In this document: piece by piece, positions 10,407 through 18,751 of the stretch
How the letters are laid out: every line of letters begins with the position of its first letter
Position numbering within the stretch: position 1 is the stretch's first letter
NCBI RefSeq assembly: GCF_003574735.1
Contig: NZ_QORW01000001.1
Location: 62,001-126,000, forward strand
Source: Dongia deserti
Lineage (GTDB): Bacteria > Pseudomonadota > Alphaproteobacteria > Dongiales > Dongiaceae
Direction: 5' to 3'
DNA: 64,000 nucleotides
Position numbers and translations under genes: made by a program
Notes under the pieces: generated by a model
The model's input: the letters and a program-made list of their open reading frames with translations, nothing else
What the model was told of the DNA's origin: nothing
The model's database searches: none

Positions 10407-11915
10407 CTAGCGCCAGATCGGCTTGCCGCTGCCCGGCAAGCCGTAACTCGACCATTTGCGCGTGACCAGATCGATTACGTCGTCCGCCATGCTGATCTTC
10501 TGGCCCCATTCGCGCTTGGTTTCGGGCGGCCATTTGTTCGTGGCGTCGAGGCCGATCTTGCCGCCAAGGCCGGATTCCGGCGAGGCGAAGTCGAGATAGT
10601 CGATCGGCGTATTCTCCACCATGGTGATGTCGCGCACCGGATCCATGCGAGTGGAAATCGCCCACATCACGTCCTTCCAGTCGCGCGCGTTGATGTCGTC
10701 ATCCACCACGATTACGAACTTGGTGTACATGAACTGGCGCAGGAACGACCAGACGCCCATCATCACGCGCTTGGCATGGCCGGGATAGGCCTTCTTCATC
10801 GACACCACGGCGATGCGGTAGGAGCAGCCTTCGGGCGGCAGCCAGAAATCCACGATTTCCGGGAATTGCTGCGTGAGCAGCGGCACGAAGACTTCGTTCA
10901 GCGCTTCGCCCAGCACGCTCGGCTCGTCCGGCGGACGGCCGGTGAAGGTGGAGAGATAGATGGGATCGCGCCTCATGGTGATGGCGCTGATCGTGAAAAC
11001 CGGAAACCGCTCCACGGAATTATAGTAGCCGGTGTGATCGCCGTACGGCCCTTCATCGCGGTAGTCATCGAGCGAGACGTGGCCCTCCAACACGATCTCC
11101 GCAGTTGCCGGCACCTTCAGCGGGACCGTCTTGCAATCCACCAGCTCCACCTTGCGGCCACGCAGCATGCCGGCGAACTGATACTCCGAGAGCGTGTCGG
11201 GCACAGGCGTGACGGCGGCAATGATTGTGCCAGGATCGGCGCCGATCACCGCAGCGACCGGCAGCGGCTCCGGCCGCTCCTGCTTCCAGCGCGCGTGGTG
11301 CTGTGCGCCGCCGCGGTGCTTCAGCCAACGCATGAGGGTCTGGTTCTTGTTCAGCACCTGCATCCGATAGATGCCGAGATTGAAATCGTCTTCCTTGCGC
11401 TTGCCGGGGCCCCTGGTCACGACCAGCGGCCAGGTAATGAGTGGCGCCGGCTCACCCGGCCAGCAGCCCTGGATCGGCAGGCGCGCGAGGTCGACCTGAT
11501 CGCCGGTCAGCACGACATCCTGGCATGGTGCGTAGCCGACGGACTTCGGCTGCATGGCGAGCACGGTCTTCACCAGCGGAAACATCTCGACCGCTTCGCG
11601 CCAGCCGCCGGGCGGTTCTGGTTGCTTCAGGAACGCTAGCGTCTCGCCCACCGCACGCAGCGCATCAGGCTCGCGGTCCATGCCCCAAGCAACGCGCTCC
11701 ACCGTGCCGAACAGATTCACCAGCATCGGCATCTCGTAGCGCCGTCCGTCGCGCCCGACCGGCTGCTCGAACAGGATGGCCGGCCCCTGCTCCGCCAGCA
11801 GGCGAGTCTGGATTTCGGTCATTTCCAGATGCGGATCGACCGGCACAGAAACGCGCTTGAGGCGGCCGGCTTGCTCGAGGCGGACGATGAAATCGCGGAG
11901 GGAGTCGTAGGGCAT
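10407..11915 (-). CDS. ubiD: UbiD family decarboxylase
   Basis: The 502-residue enzyme belongs to the UbiD family, which uses prenylated FMN to decarboxylate aromatic or unsaturated acids; in ubiquinone synthesis the substrate is 3-polyprenyl-4-hydroxybenzoate. Family hallmarks are the N-terminal [29 protein letters not shown], the active-site segment [24 protein letters not shown], and [15 protein letters not shown] with RMDPVRD. The ATG at 11915 is preferred over upstream starts because MPYDSLRDF is the family N-terminus and gives the usual length near 500. The UbiX flavin prenyltransferase that supplies the cofactor is not in the window; ubiA is 15 kb away. Confidence 0.93.
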   Translation of the reverse strand: MPYDSLRDFIVRLEQAGRLKRVSVPVDPHLEMTEIQTRLLAEQGPAILFEQPVGRDGRRYEMPMLVNLFGTVERVAWGMDREPDALRAVGETLAFLKQPEPPGGWREAVEMFPLVKTVLAMQPKSVGYAPCQDVVLTGDQVDLARLPIQGCWPGEPAPLITWPLVVTRGPGKRKEDDFNLGIYRMQVLNKNQTLMRWLKHRGGAQHHARWKQERPEPLPVAAVIGADPGTIIAAVTPVPDTLSEYQFAGMLRGRKVELVDCKTVPLKVPATAEIVLEGHVSLDDYRDEGPYGDHTGYYNSVERFPVFTISAITMRRDPIYLSTFTGRPPDEPSVLGEALNEVFVPLLTQQFPEIVDFWLPPEGCSYRIAVVSMKKAYPGHAKRVMMGVWSFLRQFMYTKFVIVVDDDINARDWKDVMWAISTRMDPVRDITMVENTPIDYLDFASPESGLGGKIGLDATNKWPPETKREWGQKISMADDVIDLVTRKWSSYGLPGSGKPIWR

Positions 11916-11992
11916 GCGGATGAGGGTGCTTGTTCGAGGGCGCATCCTATCGGCTTTGCCGCACCGCGCCAACCGGCCTATGATCCGGCGCA

Positions 11993-12739
11993 ATGCCGCC
12001 CAAAACCGCGATTCCCGCCGAATTCGAAGACCTTTTGACCCCTGCCGGCAAGCGGGTGCTGGCCGGCAACGCGCCGGATGTGTGCGGCGCGCTCGCCGAC
12101 CCCAGGCGGCGCTTCGTGGCCCTGAACGGCATGATCGCGCCCACGAAAGCCGAACGGCTGCGCCGCGTCCTTGAGCGCGAGCTGGCGGGGCTGCTCAGCG
12201 AACTCAACCAGCCGATTCCGCCTGAGACCATCTGGGACATGACGCGGAACTATGACGACTGGCTGCCGAAAAGCGTGCGCTGCCGCACCGCTTATCTCGA
12301 GAACCGCCGCGGCGCGGCTTGGCAACGCGCCAACGAACTCGGTCTCATCGACCTGCTGTCGTCACCGAGCATGATCGCGTTCGCCGAAGCGGTGCTTGGC
12401 CGAAAGCTGAACCCGAAAGGCGGGCAGCAAATCCTGCGCTATGGCCCTAGCGATTATGCCGGCCCGCACACCGACCACACGCCGCAGATCAAGCGCGCGG
12501 CCAAGGGCTATCTCGATTTCCATCTGAGCCTGGTCGGACCGGGCGTTGCGCATCAGTACCTCGTCTATGCCAAGGCCGGGCATTTCACCGAAATGGTCTC
12601 GGTGGCGGAGAGTGGTTGCCTCACGCTCTATCGTCTGCCCTTCTGGCATTACACGACGCCGCTGCAGACCGAACCAAAACAGGAAACAAAAGCGGCGCGG
12701 TGGGTGTTGCTGGGTACTTTCCTGTTCGCACAATCCTAG
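11993..12739 (+). CDS. Putative 2-oxoglutarate/Fe(II)-dependent oxygenase-like protein
   Basis: The 248-residue protein contains what looks like a double-stranded beta-helix oxygenase core. [20 protein letters not shown] provides a possible HxD iron motif (His159, Asp161), and distal His219 (PFWHYTTPL) and Arg236 (ARWVLLG) could be the third iron ligand and the 2-oxoglutarate contact. The N-terminal half is helical with no motif I recognise. It diverges from ubiD over 77 nt and no strong ribosome site precedes its ATG. The oxygenase reading rests on residue spacing alone and could be wrong. Confidence 0.6.
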   Translation: MPPKTAIPAEFEDLLTPAGKRVLAGNAPDVCGALADPRRRFVALNGMIAPTKAERLRRVLERELAGLLSELNQPIPPETIWDMTRNYDDWLPKSVRCRTAYLENRRGAAWQRANELGLIDLLSSPSMIAFAEAVLGRKLNPKGGQQILRYGPSDYAGPHTDHTPQIKRAAKGYLDFHLSLVGPGVAHQYLVYAKAGHFTEMVSVAESGCLTLYRLPFWHYTTPLQTEPKQETKAARWVLLGTFLFAQS

Positions 12740-12880
12740 AGCGCGGTCCGATCACTTTTCCGACTCGCGCGCTTGCGGGCGCCGGGCGCCAGTCCTAGAA
12801 TCGATTATCATAATATCGACGCGAGCAACGATGCGCCCCCGCGAGTGCGGGGCGCTTTCCGCTATTCCGAGGAGGCTCTC

Positions 12881-13345
12881 ATGGGCATGCAGATTCAGAG
12901 TTCCGCTTTCAAGGACGGCGATCGCCTGCCGGAACGCTATTCCTGCGACGGCGAAGACATGTCGCCGCCATTGGCCTGGTCCGATGCGCCTGAGGACGCA
13001 CGCAGCTTCGCCGTCTTCTGCGACGATCCGGATGCGCCGAGCGGCACGTTCCATCATTGGGCGGTGTACGACATCCCGAAGACGACGCACGAATTGCCCG
13101 AGAATTTCGCGTCCAACGTGGCGCGCAGTCTGGTCCTGCAGGGAACGAACGATTTCGGCAGGACGGGCTATGGCGGCGCGTGTCCGCCCCAGGGGCATGG
13201 CGACCATCACTATCATTTCAAGGTGATGGCGCTGGATTGCGGCCACCTGGATACGCATGGCCGGGCAACCTGCGCCGACATCGAAGCGATGGCGCGCGAG
13301 CATTGCATCGCCGAGGCGGAGCTGGTCGGCACCTATTCGCGCTGA
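12881..13345 (+). CDS. YbhB/YbcL family (PEBP / Raf kinase inhibitor-like) protein
   Basis: This is a 154-residue cytoplasmic protein of the phosphatidylethanolamine-binding fold. Seen are YSCDGEDMSPPLAW, the DDPDAPSGTFHHWAVYDIP signature of the anion-binding pocket, and GYGGACPPQGHGDHHYHFKVMALD. Family function in bacteria is unknown. The ATG at 12881 is chosen because a strong GAGGAGG sits 6 nt upstream; the frame opens earlier at 12773 without a good site. It stands alone: the 140-nt upstream and 178-nt downstream gaps show no further gene. Confidence 0.92.
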   Translation: MGMQIQSSAFKDGDRLPERYSCDGEDMSPPLAWSDAPEDARSFAVFCDDPDAPSGTFHHWAVYDIPKTTHELPENFASNVARSLVLQGTNDFGRTGYGGACPPQGHGDHHYHFKVMALDCGHLDTHGRATCADIEAMAREHCIAEAELVGTYSR

Positions 13346-13524
13346 AGCCAGCTGCGGCCGCGAGAGCTGGGCCAAGGGCTATCTTGGATACAAGGCCGTG
13401 CATCGGTTCGACCCACGTCCGGCCACGGGCCATTGTGCCGACACGAGTGGCCGTACTCTCACCCGTCGCTGTTGATGAGCCCTGAACTGGTTGACGACCA
13501 GTATCAAGCAAGACGAGAAGCTGC

Positions 13525-13890
13525 GTGATCGAGGTGATGGAGCGAAGCAGCGGAAATGTCCTTGGCCTGCGTGCCAGCGGCCGGCTGAGCGAGGAGGACT
13601 ATCGGCGCGTGCTCGTTCCGTCCCTCGAATCACGCATCGACCCGTCCGGGAACATCCGAATCCTGTTCTTGATGGACGAGGGGTTCGCCGGATGGGACAT
13701 GAGATCAGCCTGGACGAATACCTTGGTGGACTTTCGCTACAGAAGAAAGCTCGAGAAGGTGGCGGTCGTGGGCGGCCCACTTTGGGAGCGCTGGTGCGCG
13801 AAGTTTGCTGGCTTCGCCCTCCTCCGCGGCGAGATCCGCACATTTGACCGCAATCAACTTGCGCAGGCATGGGATTGGCTCCAGGCCTAA
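13525..13890 (+). CDS. SpoIIAA-like (STAS-related) domain protein
   Basis: The 121-residue protein matches the SpoIIAA-like family (STAS/anti-anti-sigma fold, formerly DUF3478): an initial strand NVLGLRASGRLSEEDY, then IRILFLMDEGFAGWDMRSAW, KLEKVAVVGGPLWERWCAKF and FDRNQLAQAWDWL. The conserved Ser/Thr phospho-site of true anti-anti-sigma factors is not evident, so partner-switching cannot be claimed. The GTG start at 13525 is an estimate; an ATG four codons in is an alternative. It is followed 100 nt later by a LysR regulator on the same strand. Confidence 0.78.
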   Translation: MIEVMERSSGNVLGLRASGRLSEEDYRRVLVPSLESRIDPSGNIRILFLMDEGFAGWDMRSAWTNTLVDFRYRRKLEKVAVVGGPLWERWCAKFAGFALLRGEIRTFDRNQLAQAWDWLQA

Positions 13891-13990
13891 AACTGCGCGT
13901 GCGCGCCGCCCAGCAGCCTTGGCTCCTTCCAAAAAGCGATAGTCGATGGCAGCATTTAGGATCCGGCTTTCAGGATCTGAGAGAGTTGCC

Positions 13991-14896
13991 ATGGACCGTC
14001 TGGATGCGATGCGGCTGTTCGTTGCGATCGGCGACGCGGGAAGTTTGTCCGCCGCCGCGCGCAAGCTGAAGGTCCCGTTGCCGACGGTCAGCCGCAAGCT
14101 GGCCCTGCTGGAGGAGCATCTGGGCGTGCGCCTCATCGTGCGCACGACGCGCAAGTTCTTGCTGACCGATCCCGGCCGCACCTATCTCGAATCCTGTCGG
14201 CGCCTGCTGGCCGAGATCGAGGATGCGGAACGGATGGCGGCCGGCGAATACGAAGCGCCGAAGGGCCGGCTTTATATCACCGCGCCCATCGTCTTCGGGC
14301 GGTTGCATGTGCTGCCCGTTGTGCTGGCGTTCCTGAAGGCCTATCCCGAGGTCGATCTGCGCCTGTCGCTGGTCGACCGCATCGCCGACATGATCGAGGA
14401 AGGCATCGACGTAGCACTGCGCATCGCGCACTTGGCCGATTCCTCGCTGATCGCGGCGCGAGTCGGCGCTGTCCGCCTGGTGACGTGCGCGGCGCCGGGC
14501 TATCTGAAAGCGAACGGCACGCCGCGAACGCCGTCGGAGCTCGTGCAGCATCACTGCATCGCTTCGGCCAATTTGTCGGCGACCGATCGCTGGTCCTACC
14601 GCATCGATGGCGAGGATCGCACCGTGCCTATCCGCTCGCGCCTGGCGGTCACGACCGCCGAGGCGGCGATTGATGCTGCGATCGCCGGTATCGGCATCAC
14701 GCGCGTGCTGTCCTATCAGGCGGCGGCCGCGGTCAAGACCGGCAAGCTGAAGCTGCTGTTGCGCCCATTCGAGCTGCCGGAGATTCCGGTCAGCCTGGTG
14801 CATCCCGAAGCCCGCCTGACACCACCCAAGGTCCGCGCCTTCCTCGATTTCGCGGCCCCAAGGCTGCGGCACCGGCTGGATGCGATCCGATTCTAG
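13991..14896 (+). CDS. LysR family transcriptional regulator
   Basis: The 301-residue regulator has an N-terminal winged helix-turn-helix (MDRLDAMRLFVAIGDAGSLS...LPTVSRKLALLEEHLG, residues 1-60) and a periplasmic-binding-like effector domain (about 90-300). It belongs to the common DsdC/PtrR-like group in which a new residue at the promoter controls a divergent gene, but here neighbours are on the same strand and unrelated, so the target is unknown. The ATG at 13991 has GAGAG 5 nt upstream; the longer frame from 13946 lacks a site. Confidence 0.93.
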   Translation: MDRLDAMRLFVAIGDAGSLSAAARKLKVPLPTVSRKLALLEEHLGVRLIVRTTRKFLLTDPGRTYLESCRRLLAEIEDAERMAAGEYEAPKGRLYITAPIVFGRLHVLPVVLAFLKAYPEVDLRLSLVDRIADMIEEGIDVALRIAHLADSSLIAARVGAVRLVTCAAPGYLKANGTPRTPSELVQHHCIASANLSATDRWSYRIDGEDRTVPIRSRLAVTTAEAAIDAAIAGIGITRVLSYQAAAAVKTGKLKLLLRPFELPEIPVSLVHPEARLTPPKVRAFLDFAAPRLRHRLDAIRF

Positions 14897-14917
14897 ATTG
14901 GTGTGGCTGCGGAGGTC

Positions 14918-14948
14918 TTGACAGCACTTTGTTATTGGAATGTTCCAA
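14918..14948 (+). promoter_or_regulatory. Candidate promoter/operator before the sulfotransferase gene
   Basis: A consensus -35 TTGACA (14918-14923) lies 17 nt before TGTTCC, a poor -10. The inverted repeat TTGGAA-TG-TTCCAA (14935-14948) spans the presumed -10. The gene starts at 15037. The palindrome is directly visible; its role as an operator is inference. Confidence 0.3.
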
Positions 14949-15036
14949 CCCGCGCGGTGTTTAATCGACCCTGCCTCGCTTCCTCTGGAAAGGTAGGGGA
15001 ACGAACCCAATCGCACGACGACTGCGGAGATCATGC

Positions 15037-15990
15037 ATGCCACAGCTTGCGCGCGGCCTGGAGGCTGAGGTCCGTATTGATGACATCGCATCGGCGGCGC
15101 ACGAACCGGGGGCTCGGGCACGCTCCGTCCAGCCGGTCACGCCAAGGCTGATCTGCGTGGTGAGCGGCGCAAGATCGGGCACCAATCATCTCTGCTCCGT
15201 GCTGTCGCGGATCTCCGAGATCGACGTTCGCCACGAGATCTTCCATAAAATACGGTGTCAGAAGCTCAACGAGCGCGAGCTCGCCAAGCTCTCCCACCGA
15301 TTGGGAAAGGCGTTTCCGCCTGACTGCGCTAGCCCGGCGACCGTCAGCGCCGTCCGGCGGCACCCGGGCCTTGTCATGGACTGCCTGACCGAACTGATGG
15401 CGCCCGAGAAACGACTGCTCTGTTTCAAGGTTTTCAGGCAGCAGCTGTCCGTTCGCCAGGTCAGGGACGCGTTCATCCGGCGCCCCGATGCCATCATGAT
15501 CTTCCTGCGCCGCAGGCCGATCGACACGTTCGTGTCGGTGCGCAAGGCTCTGCATCTTCAGGATTGGCACGGTCGCGACACGACCGACGTCAAGATCAGC
15601 ATCGATGCCGATGACTTCATTGGCTGGTGGGGCCGGGCCAGTGCGTGGTTCCGCCAGGTGGAGGCCGCCTGCTGGGCCATGAACAAGCCCTTTCATCGGC
15701 TGACCTACGAAGACGATGTCGACGTGCCGGCGGATAAGATCCTCGATCGGTTCCGCGGAATCCTGGCGAGTCACGGCGTGTCGGACCTTACGGTTTCCGA
15801 CAATGAGAAACCAAGCGACATCAAGCGACAGGACCGGAACAAGGAGGTGAGCGACCGGGTCGCGAACTGGTCGGAGTTCGAGCAGCGTCTCAGGGACAAG
15901 GGATTCCTGGAAAGGGCCTTCTCGCCATTCCCGCATTATGTGCCCACGGCGTGGGATCGGCTCCGTCACCGCCTTGGCACTCTAGTCTGA
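15037..15990 (+). CDS. Sulfotransferase family protein (Stf0-like)
   Basis: The 317-residue enzyme should transfer sulfate from PAPS to a hydroxyl or amino group. A 5'-phosphosulfate-binding loop VVSGARSGTNHL (about 41-52) and a 3'-phosphate motif with MIFLRRRPIDTFVS (about 150-165) are in the expected order. The body has the YEDDV and W-rich segments common in Stf0 enzymes. No carbohydrate or lipid gene cluster adjoins it, so the acceptor is unknown. The ATG at 15037 is the first in frame; the 36 residues before the P-loop-like motif could be partly untranslated. Confidence 0.8.
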   Translation: MPQLARGLEAEVRIDDIASAAHEPGARARSVQPVTPRLICVVSGARSGTNHLCSVLSRISEIDVRHEIFHKIRCQKLNERELAKLSHRLGKAFPPDCASPATVSAVRRHPGLVMDCLTELMAPEKRLLCFKVFRQQLSVRQVRDAFIRRPDAIMIFLRRRPIDTFVSVRKALHLQDWHGRDTTDVKISIDADDFIGWWGRASAWFRQVEAACWAMNKPFHRLTYEDDVDVPADKILDRFRGILASHGVSDLTVSDNEKPSDIKRQDRNKEVSDRVANWSEFEQRLRDKGFLERAFSPFPHYVPTAWDRLRHRLGTLV

Positions 15991-16005
15991 GACGAAGAAG
16001 GCCGG

Positions 16006-16758
16006 TCAGAGCCGCAATGTTGCCGTGAAGGTGACTTCGTCGTCCCCGCCCGCGTCCTTGATCGCCTTTCGATATGCCGCCTGCGAGACGTAGGCGCCGA
16101 ACTTAGGCAGGCGGCTGGCCGGCAGCGGCAGGATGCGACCGCTGCGCGGCAAGACCTGGAGGAAGCCGCCTTCGCGCCCAATCAGCGGAATGGCCTGATT
16201 GCGCCGGCTGAACACCCGGCGATGGGCCGCGGAATGCGACTTCATGGTCGCGTATTCCTCCGGGTCTTTCGAGAAGATGTATTCGTAGGCAGCGACGAAT
16301 TCCTGCGCGAACTCCCGCTCCACCACCCGCATGTTGGAGATGAGCCAGCAGCGATCCTCATAAGTCCAATAGGTGCCGAGGCCGACGAACTCGCCCTGGC
16401 GCGTGATGTAGGGATAGAAGGGGAAGGCCCGACAGGCCACCGACCTGTTGTCCCGCTCGCAATGGCGCGCGCCCTTGCATTCGATCGCGCAGCAGGAGTG
16501 ATGCAGCTCTGCCACAATCTGCCGGGTGGCGGCGTCGTACGGCTTGAACGTGTGCCAGAGGTCGGTGCGGGACTTCAGGAACTTGTATTCGGCCTTGTCC
16601 ACCACCGGAACGGCATGCTGGGTCGAGCAGCAGACCGGCGATCCGTCATTCAGCGGAGAGCAGAATTTGCCGCAATCGTAGCGCGAGACGGCGGCCTTGA
16701 ATCTGTCATAAATCACCGCGAAATCCGCGGGCGTCATTCCCGACGAGGGCTTTGGCAA
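16006..16758 (-). CDS. YkgJ-type cysteine-cluster protein
   Basis: The 250-residue protein carries nine cysteines in its first 110 residues (29, 33, 43, 44, 89, 90, 94, 100, 109) in a pattern like the YkgJ family: DCGKFCSPLNDGSPVCC and HHSCCAIECKGARHC, then ACRAFPFYPY. Such proteins are thought to bind zinc or an iron-sulfur cluster; the function is unknown. No ATG begins the frame; the TTG at 16758 is supported by GGGAGG 5 nt upstream, whereas the internal ATG (residue 8) has no site. It ends 15 nt from the convergent sulfotransferase gene. Confidence 0.75.
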   Translation of the reverse strand: MPKPSSGMTPADFAVIYDRFKAAVSRYDCGKFCSPLNDGSPVCCSTQHAVPVVDKAEYKFLKSRTDLWHTFKPYDAATRQIVAELHHSCCAIECKGARHCERDNRSVACRAFPFYPYITRQGEFVGLGTYWTYEDRCWLISNMRVVEREFAQEFVAAYEYIFSKDPEEYATMKSHSAAHRRVFSRRNQAIPLIGREGGFLQVLPRSGRILPLPASRLPKFGAYVSQAAYRKAIKDAGGDDEVTFTATLRL

Positions 16759-16871
16759 AACAACCTCCCTGGCCCCGCCGAGGGGCGGGTATTCCGAATA
16801 TTCATAGAGCGTGAACGCTTTCTAACGTAATATGTTCTGGGTTTCACCACTGACTTACACCGATTTTGATC

Positions 16872-17276
16872 ATGAAGCGCTATTGGGTGATCGGCGGCAT
16901 CTATGCCGACACCAAATTCGACCGCATGCAGGACGGCGGTCCGGAGCAGAGATTCGGTCCCTTCGGGACCTATGAAGAGGCGAAGGCCGAATGGCAACGC
17001 CGCGCGTGGAGCACGGTCGACAACGCGAACGCGCGCTACCGCATCGAGGAGGAATCGGGCGACACGTGGTACTGGGTGGTCGGCGGCCCCTATGCCGACA
17101 CCCGGTTCAAGGAGCCCGCCGACGGTGGTGGCGAAGAATGGCATGGCCCGTTTAAATCCTATGAAGACGCCAAGATCGAATGGTCGCGCCTGGCCTGGTC
17201 CACGGTGGACGACGCCATGTGCCGCTATCGCATCGAAAAGCTCGCCTATGGGGAGCGGCCGCGCAAGGCGTCGTAG
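16872..17276 (+). CDS. Tandem DUF4170 protein
   Basis: The 134-residue protein is two copies of the small alphaproteobacterial DUF4170 domain. Copy 1 runs from about residue 2 to 60 (YWVIGGIYADTKF to RYRIE) and copy 2 from about 66 to 124 (YWVVGGPYADTRF to RYRIE). By hand alignment, 36 of 59 positions are identical, including AWSTVD and GPF. Single-domain versions are the usual form; this is an internal duplication. No function is known. The ATG at 16872 is chosen over the TTG two codons earlier. Confidence 0.85.
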   Translation: MKRYWVIGGIYADTKFDRMQDGGPEQRFGPFGTYEEAKAEWQRRAWSTVDNANARYRIEEESGDTWYWVVGGPYADTRFKEPADGGGEEWHGPFKSYEDAKIEWSRLAWSTVDDAMCRYRIEKLAYGERPRKAS

Positions 17277-17311
17277 CTCCCTGCCCCACTGAAAACTCGG
17301 ACACCCTACCC

Positions 17312-17623
17312 ATGCAACCCGGATCCCTGGCGATCGAGACGCTTGGCTTCGTCGCGGCGATTCTCACGACATTGAGCTTCCTACCCCAGGCGCTACGCAT
17401 CCGCCGCTTGCGCTCGGCGGACGACGTCTCCCTCACCATGTATCTCATGATGGTCACCGGCCAAGGGCTGTGGCTAGCCTATGGCGTCGTGATCGCCAGC
17501 CCATCCATGATCGGCGCCAACGTGGTTGCCATGTTGCTCGTGGCGTGGGTGCTGGTGATGAAGCTGCGTCATCTGCGGCGCATCCGCGACCTGAAGCTCT
17601 GCGCGCCGGCGCCAGCGGAGTAA
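17312..17623 (+). CDS. SemiSWEET family sugar transporter
   Basis: The 103-residue membrane protein has three predicted transmembrane helices (about 8-28, 40-60, 66-86) and the PQ-loop motif TLSFLPQALR in helix 1, as in bacterial SemiSWEETs, which dimerise to move sugars along a gradient. A short cationic tail lies at the C-terminus. Length is typical. It follows the DUF4170 gene by 35 nt on the same strand, so co-transcription is possible. Its end lies 3 nt from the convergent clpS gene. Confidence 0.88.
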   Translation: MQPGSLAIETLGFVAAILTTLSFLPQALRIRRLRSADDVSLTMYLMMVTGQGLWLAYGVVIASPSMIGANVVAMLLVAWVLVMKLRHLRRIRDLKLCAPAPAE

Positions 17624-17626
17624 GCG

Positions 17627-17932
17627 CTATTCTTCCGGCTCGGTCGTGAACATCAGCGGGTAGCCCTTGGCGCGGGCAGCCTCGGTCGCGCGCGTGGCCT
17701 TGGTTTCGGCGACGTCCCGTGTGAAGACCGCCACGACACAGGCGCCTTTCTTGTGCGCCGTGATCATCACGTTGTAGGCGTGGCTCTCGTTCATGTGAAA
17801 CTCGGCCTTGAGGACCATCACGACGAACTCGCGCGGCGTGTAGTCGTCATTGAGCAGAATGACCTTGTGGAGCCGCGGCCGCTCGACCTTCGGCTTGGTC
17901 TTGGTGCGTGGGACGATGACAGTGTCGCTCAT
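17627..17932 (-). CDS. clpS: ATP-dependent Clp protease adaptor ClpS (ClpS2-type)
   Basis: The 101-residue adaptor brings N-degron proteins to ClpAP. The core HKVILLNDDYTPREFVVMVL contains the NDDYT segment for the N-end pocket, followed by AHKKGACVVAVFTRDVAETKA and the end PLMFTTEPEE typical of alphaproteobacterial ClpS2 paralogues. The ATG at 17932 (MSDTVIVPRTK) is the family start; the frame continues to 18115 but that part has no homology I recognise. ClpA is not in the window, unlike loci where clpS and clpA are adjacent. Confidence 0.93.
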   Translation of the reverse strand: MSDTVIVPRTKTKPKVERPRLHKVILLNDDYTPREFVVMVLKAEFHMNESHAYNVMITAHKKGACVVAVFTRDVAETKATRATEAARAKGYPLMFTTEPEE

Positions 17933-18135
17933 CGGAGGAAATGCTCCGAATGACATGGAACGTGCCGGTTCCTGCGCTAACGCCTCAAGGGTAAGTCCGT
18001 TCCGTGGCAAAGTCACGGCCCTCGCCCACTGTATGGCAGACCAACCGGACCTGGTCCGACGGATGACCATGACAAACAAGGAAGGGGGAGGAACCGGTGC
18101 GACACCCACGCGCATGCATTAACCATCGATAGCCA

Positions 18136-18162
18136 TTGACCTCGCTCTTTCCTTTCTATAAT
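18136..18162 (+). promoter_or_regulatory. Candidate promoter of the GbsR operon
   Basis: TTGACC (18136-18141) and a perfect TATAAT (18157-18162) are separated by 15 nt, shorter than the usual 17 but with a consensus -10. Transcription would start near 18169, inside the palindrome described next, 40-50 nt before the regulator's start codon. Confidence 0.55.
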
Positions 18163-18180
18163 TTCTGTCATGACAGAAAT
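18161..18180. promoter_or_regulatory. Perfect 20-bp palindrome, probable operator
   Basis: ATTTCTGTCATGACAGAAAT is an exact 20-bp palindrome. It overlaps the last two bases of the -10 box and spans the predicted start site of the GbsR/MarR operon. Winged-helix regulators of this family bind such dyads as dimers, and the position would block RNA polymerase, so autorepression by the downstream regulator is the natural inference. Confidence 0.7.
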
Positions 18181-18212
18181 AACTGAATACACCAGCATCG
18201 CTGGAGGCCGTG

Positions 18213-18749
18213 ATGAAGCTGAGCCCGGTGATGGAGCGCTACATCCTCCATTGGGGCGAGATGGGCGCGCGATGGGGGATCAACCGGTCCATCGCCCAGA
18301 TCCACGCCCTGCTGTTCCTGTCGCCCCGACCGCTGACCGCCGAGGAGATCGCAGACACGCTCACCATCGCGCGCTCGAACGTCTCCACCAGCCTCAAGGA
18401 ATTGCAGTCCTTCAATCTCATCTCCGTCACCCATGTACTGGGCGACCGGCGCGATCACTTCGAGGCGGAGAAGGATGTGTGGCAGATCGCCTTCCACATC
18501 ATCGAGGCGCGCAAGCGGCGCGAGATCGACCCCACCCTCACCATGCTGCGGCAGTGCCTGATCGATGCACGCTCAGAGAGCGGCGAGGATCCGCAGGTGG
18601 TGGAGCGGCTCGAGAGCATGGTCGATTTCGTGCAGGCCTCCACCACCTGGTACGAGGAGGTGCGCCGCCTGCCGCAGCCCATCCTGGTGAAGCTGTTGAA
18701 GCTGGGCGCCAAGGTCGCGCGCCTCATTCCCTCCCGCACACAGGTGTAA
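18213..18749 (+). CDS. GbsR/MarR family transcriptional regulator
   Basis: The 178-residue protein has a MarR-like winged helix: IHALLFLSPRPLTAEEIADTL followed by the recognition segment ARSNVSTSLKELQSFNLI and the wing VLGDRRDHFEAEKDVW, as in GbsR-type regulators. The C-terminal half is helical and should mediate dimerisation. GTG at 18210 or ATG at 18213 is the start; GGAGG lies just upstream. Its stop is 2 nt before the next gene, so regulator, SDR fusion and DUF4166 gene form one operon, probably controlled through the palindrome over its promoter. Confidence 0.88.
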   Translation: MKLSPVMERYILHWGEMGARWGINRSIAQIHALLFLSPRPLTAEEIADTLTIARSNVSTSLKELQSFNLISVTHVLGDRRDHFEAEKDVWQIAFHIIEARKRREIDPTLTMLRQCLIDARSESGEDPQVVERLESMVDFVQASTTWYEEVRRLPQPILVKLLKLGAKVARLIPSRTQV

Positions 18750-18751
18750 TC

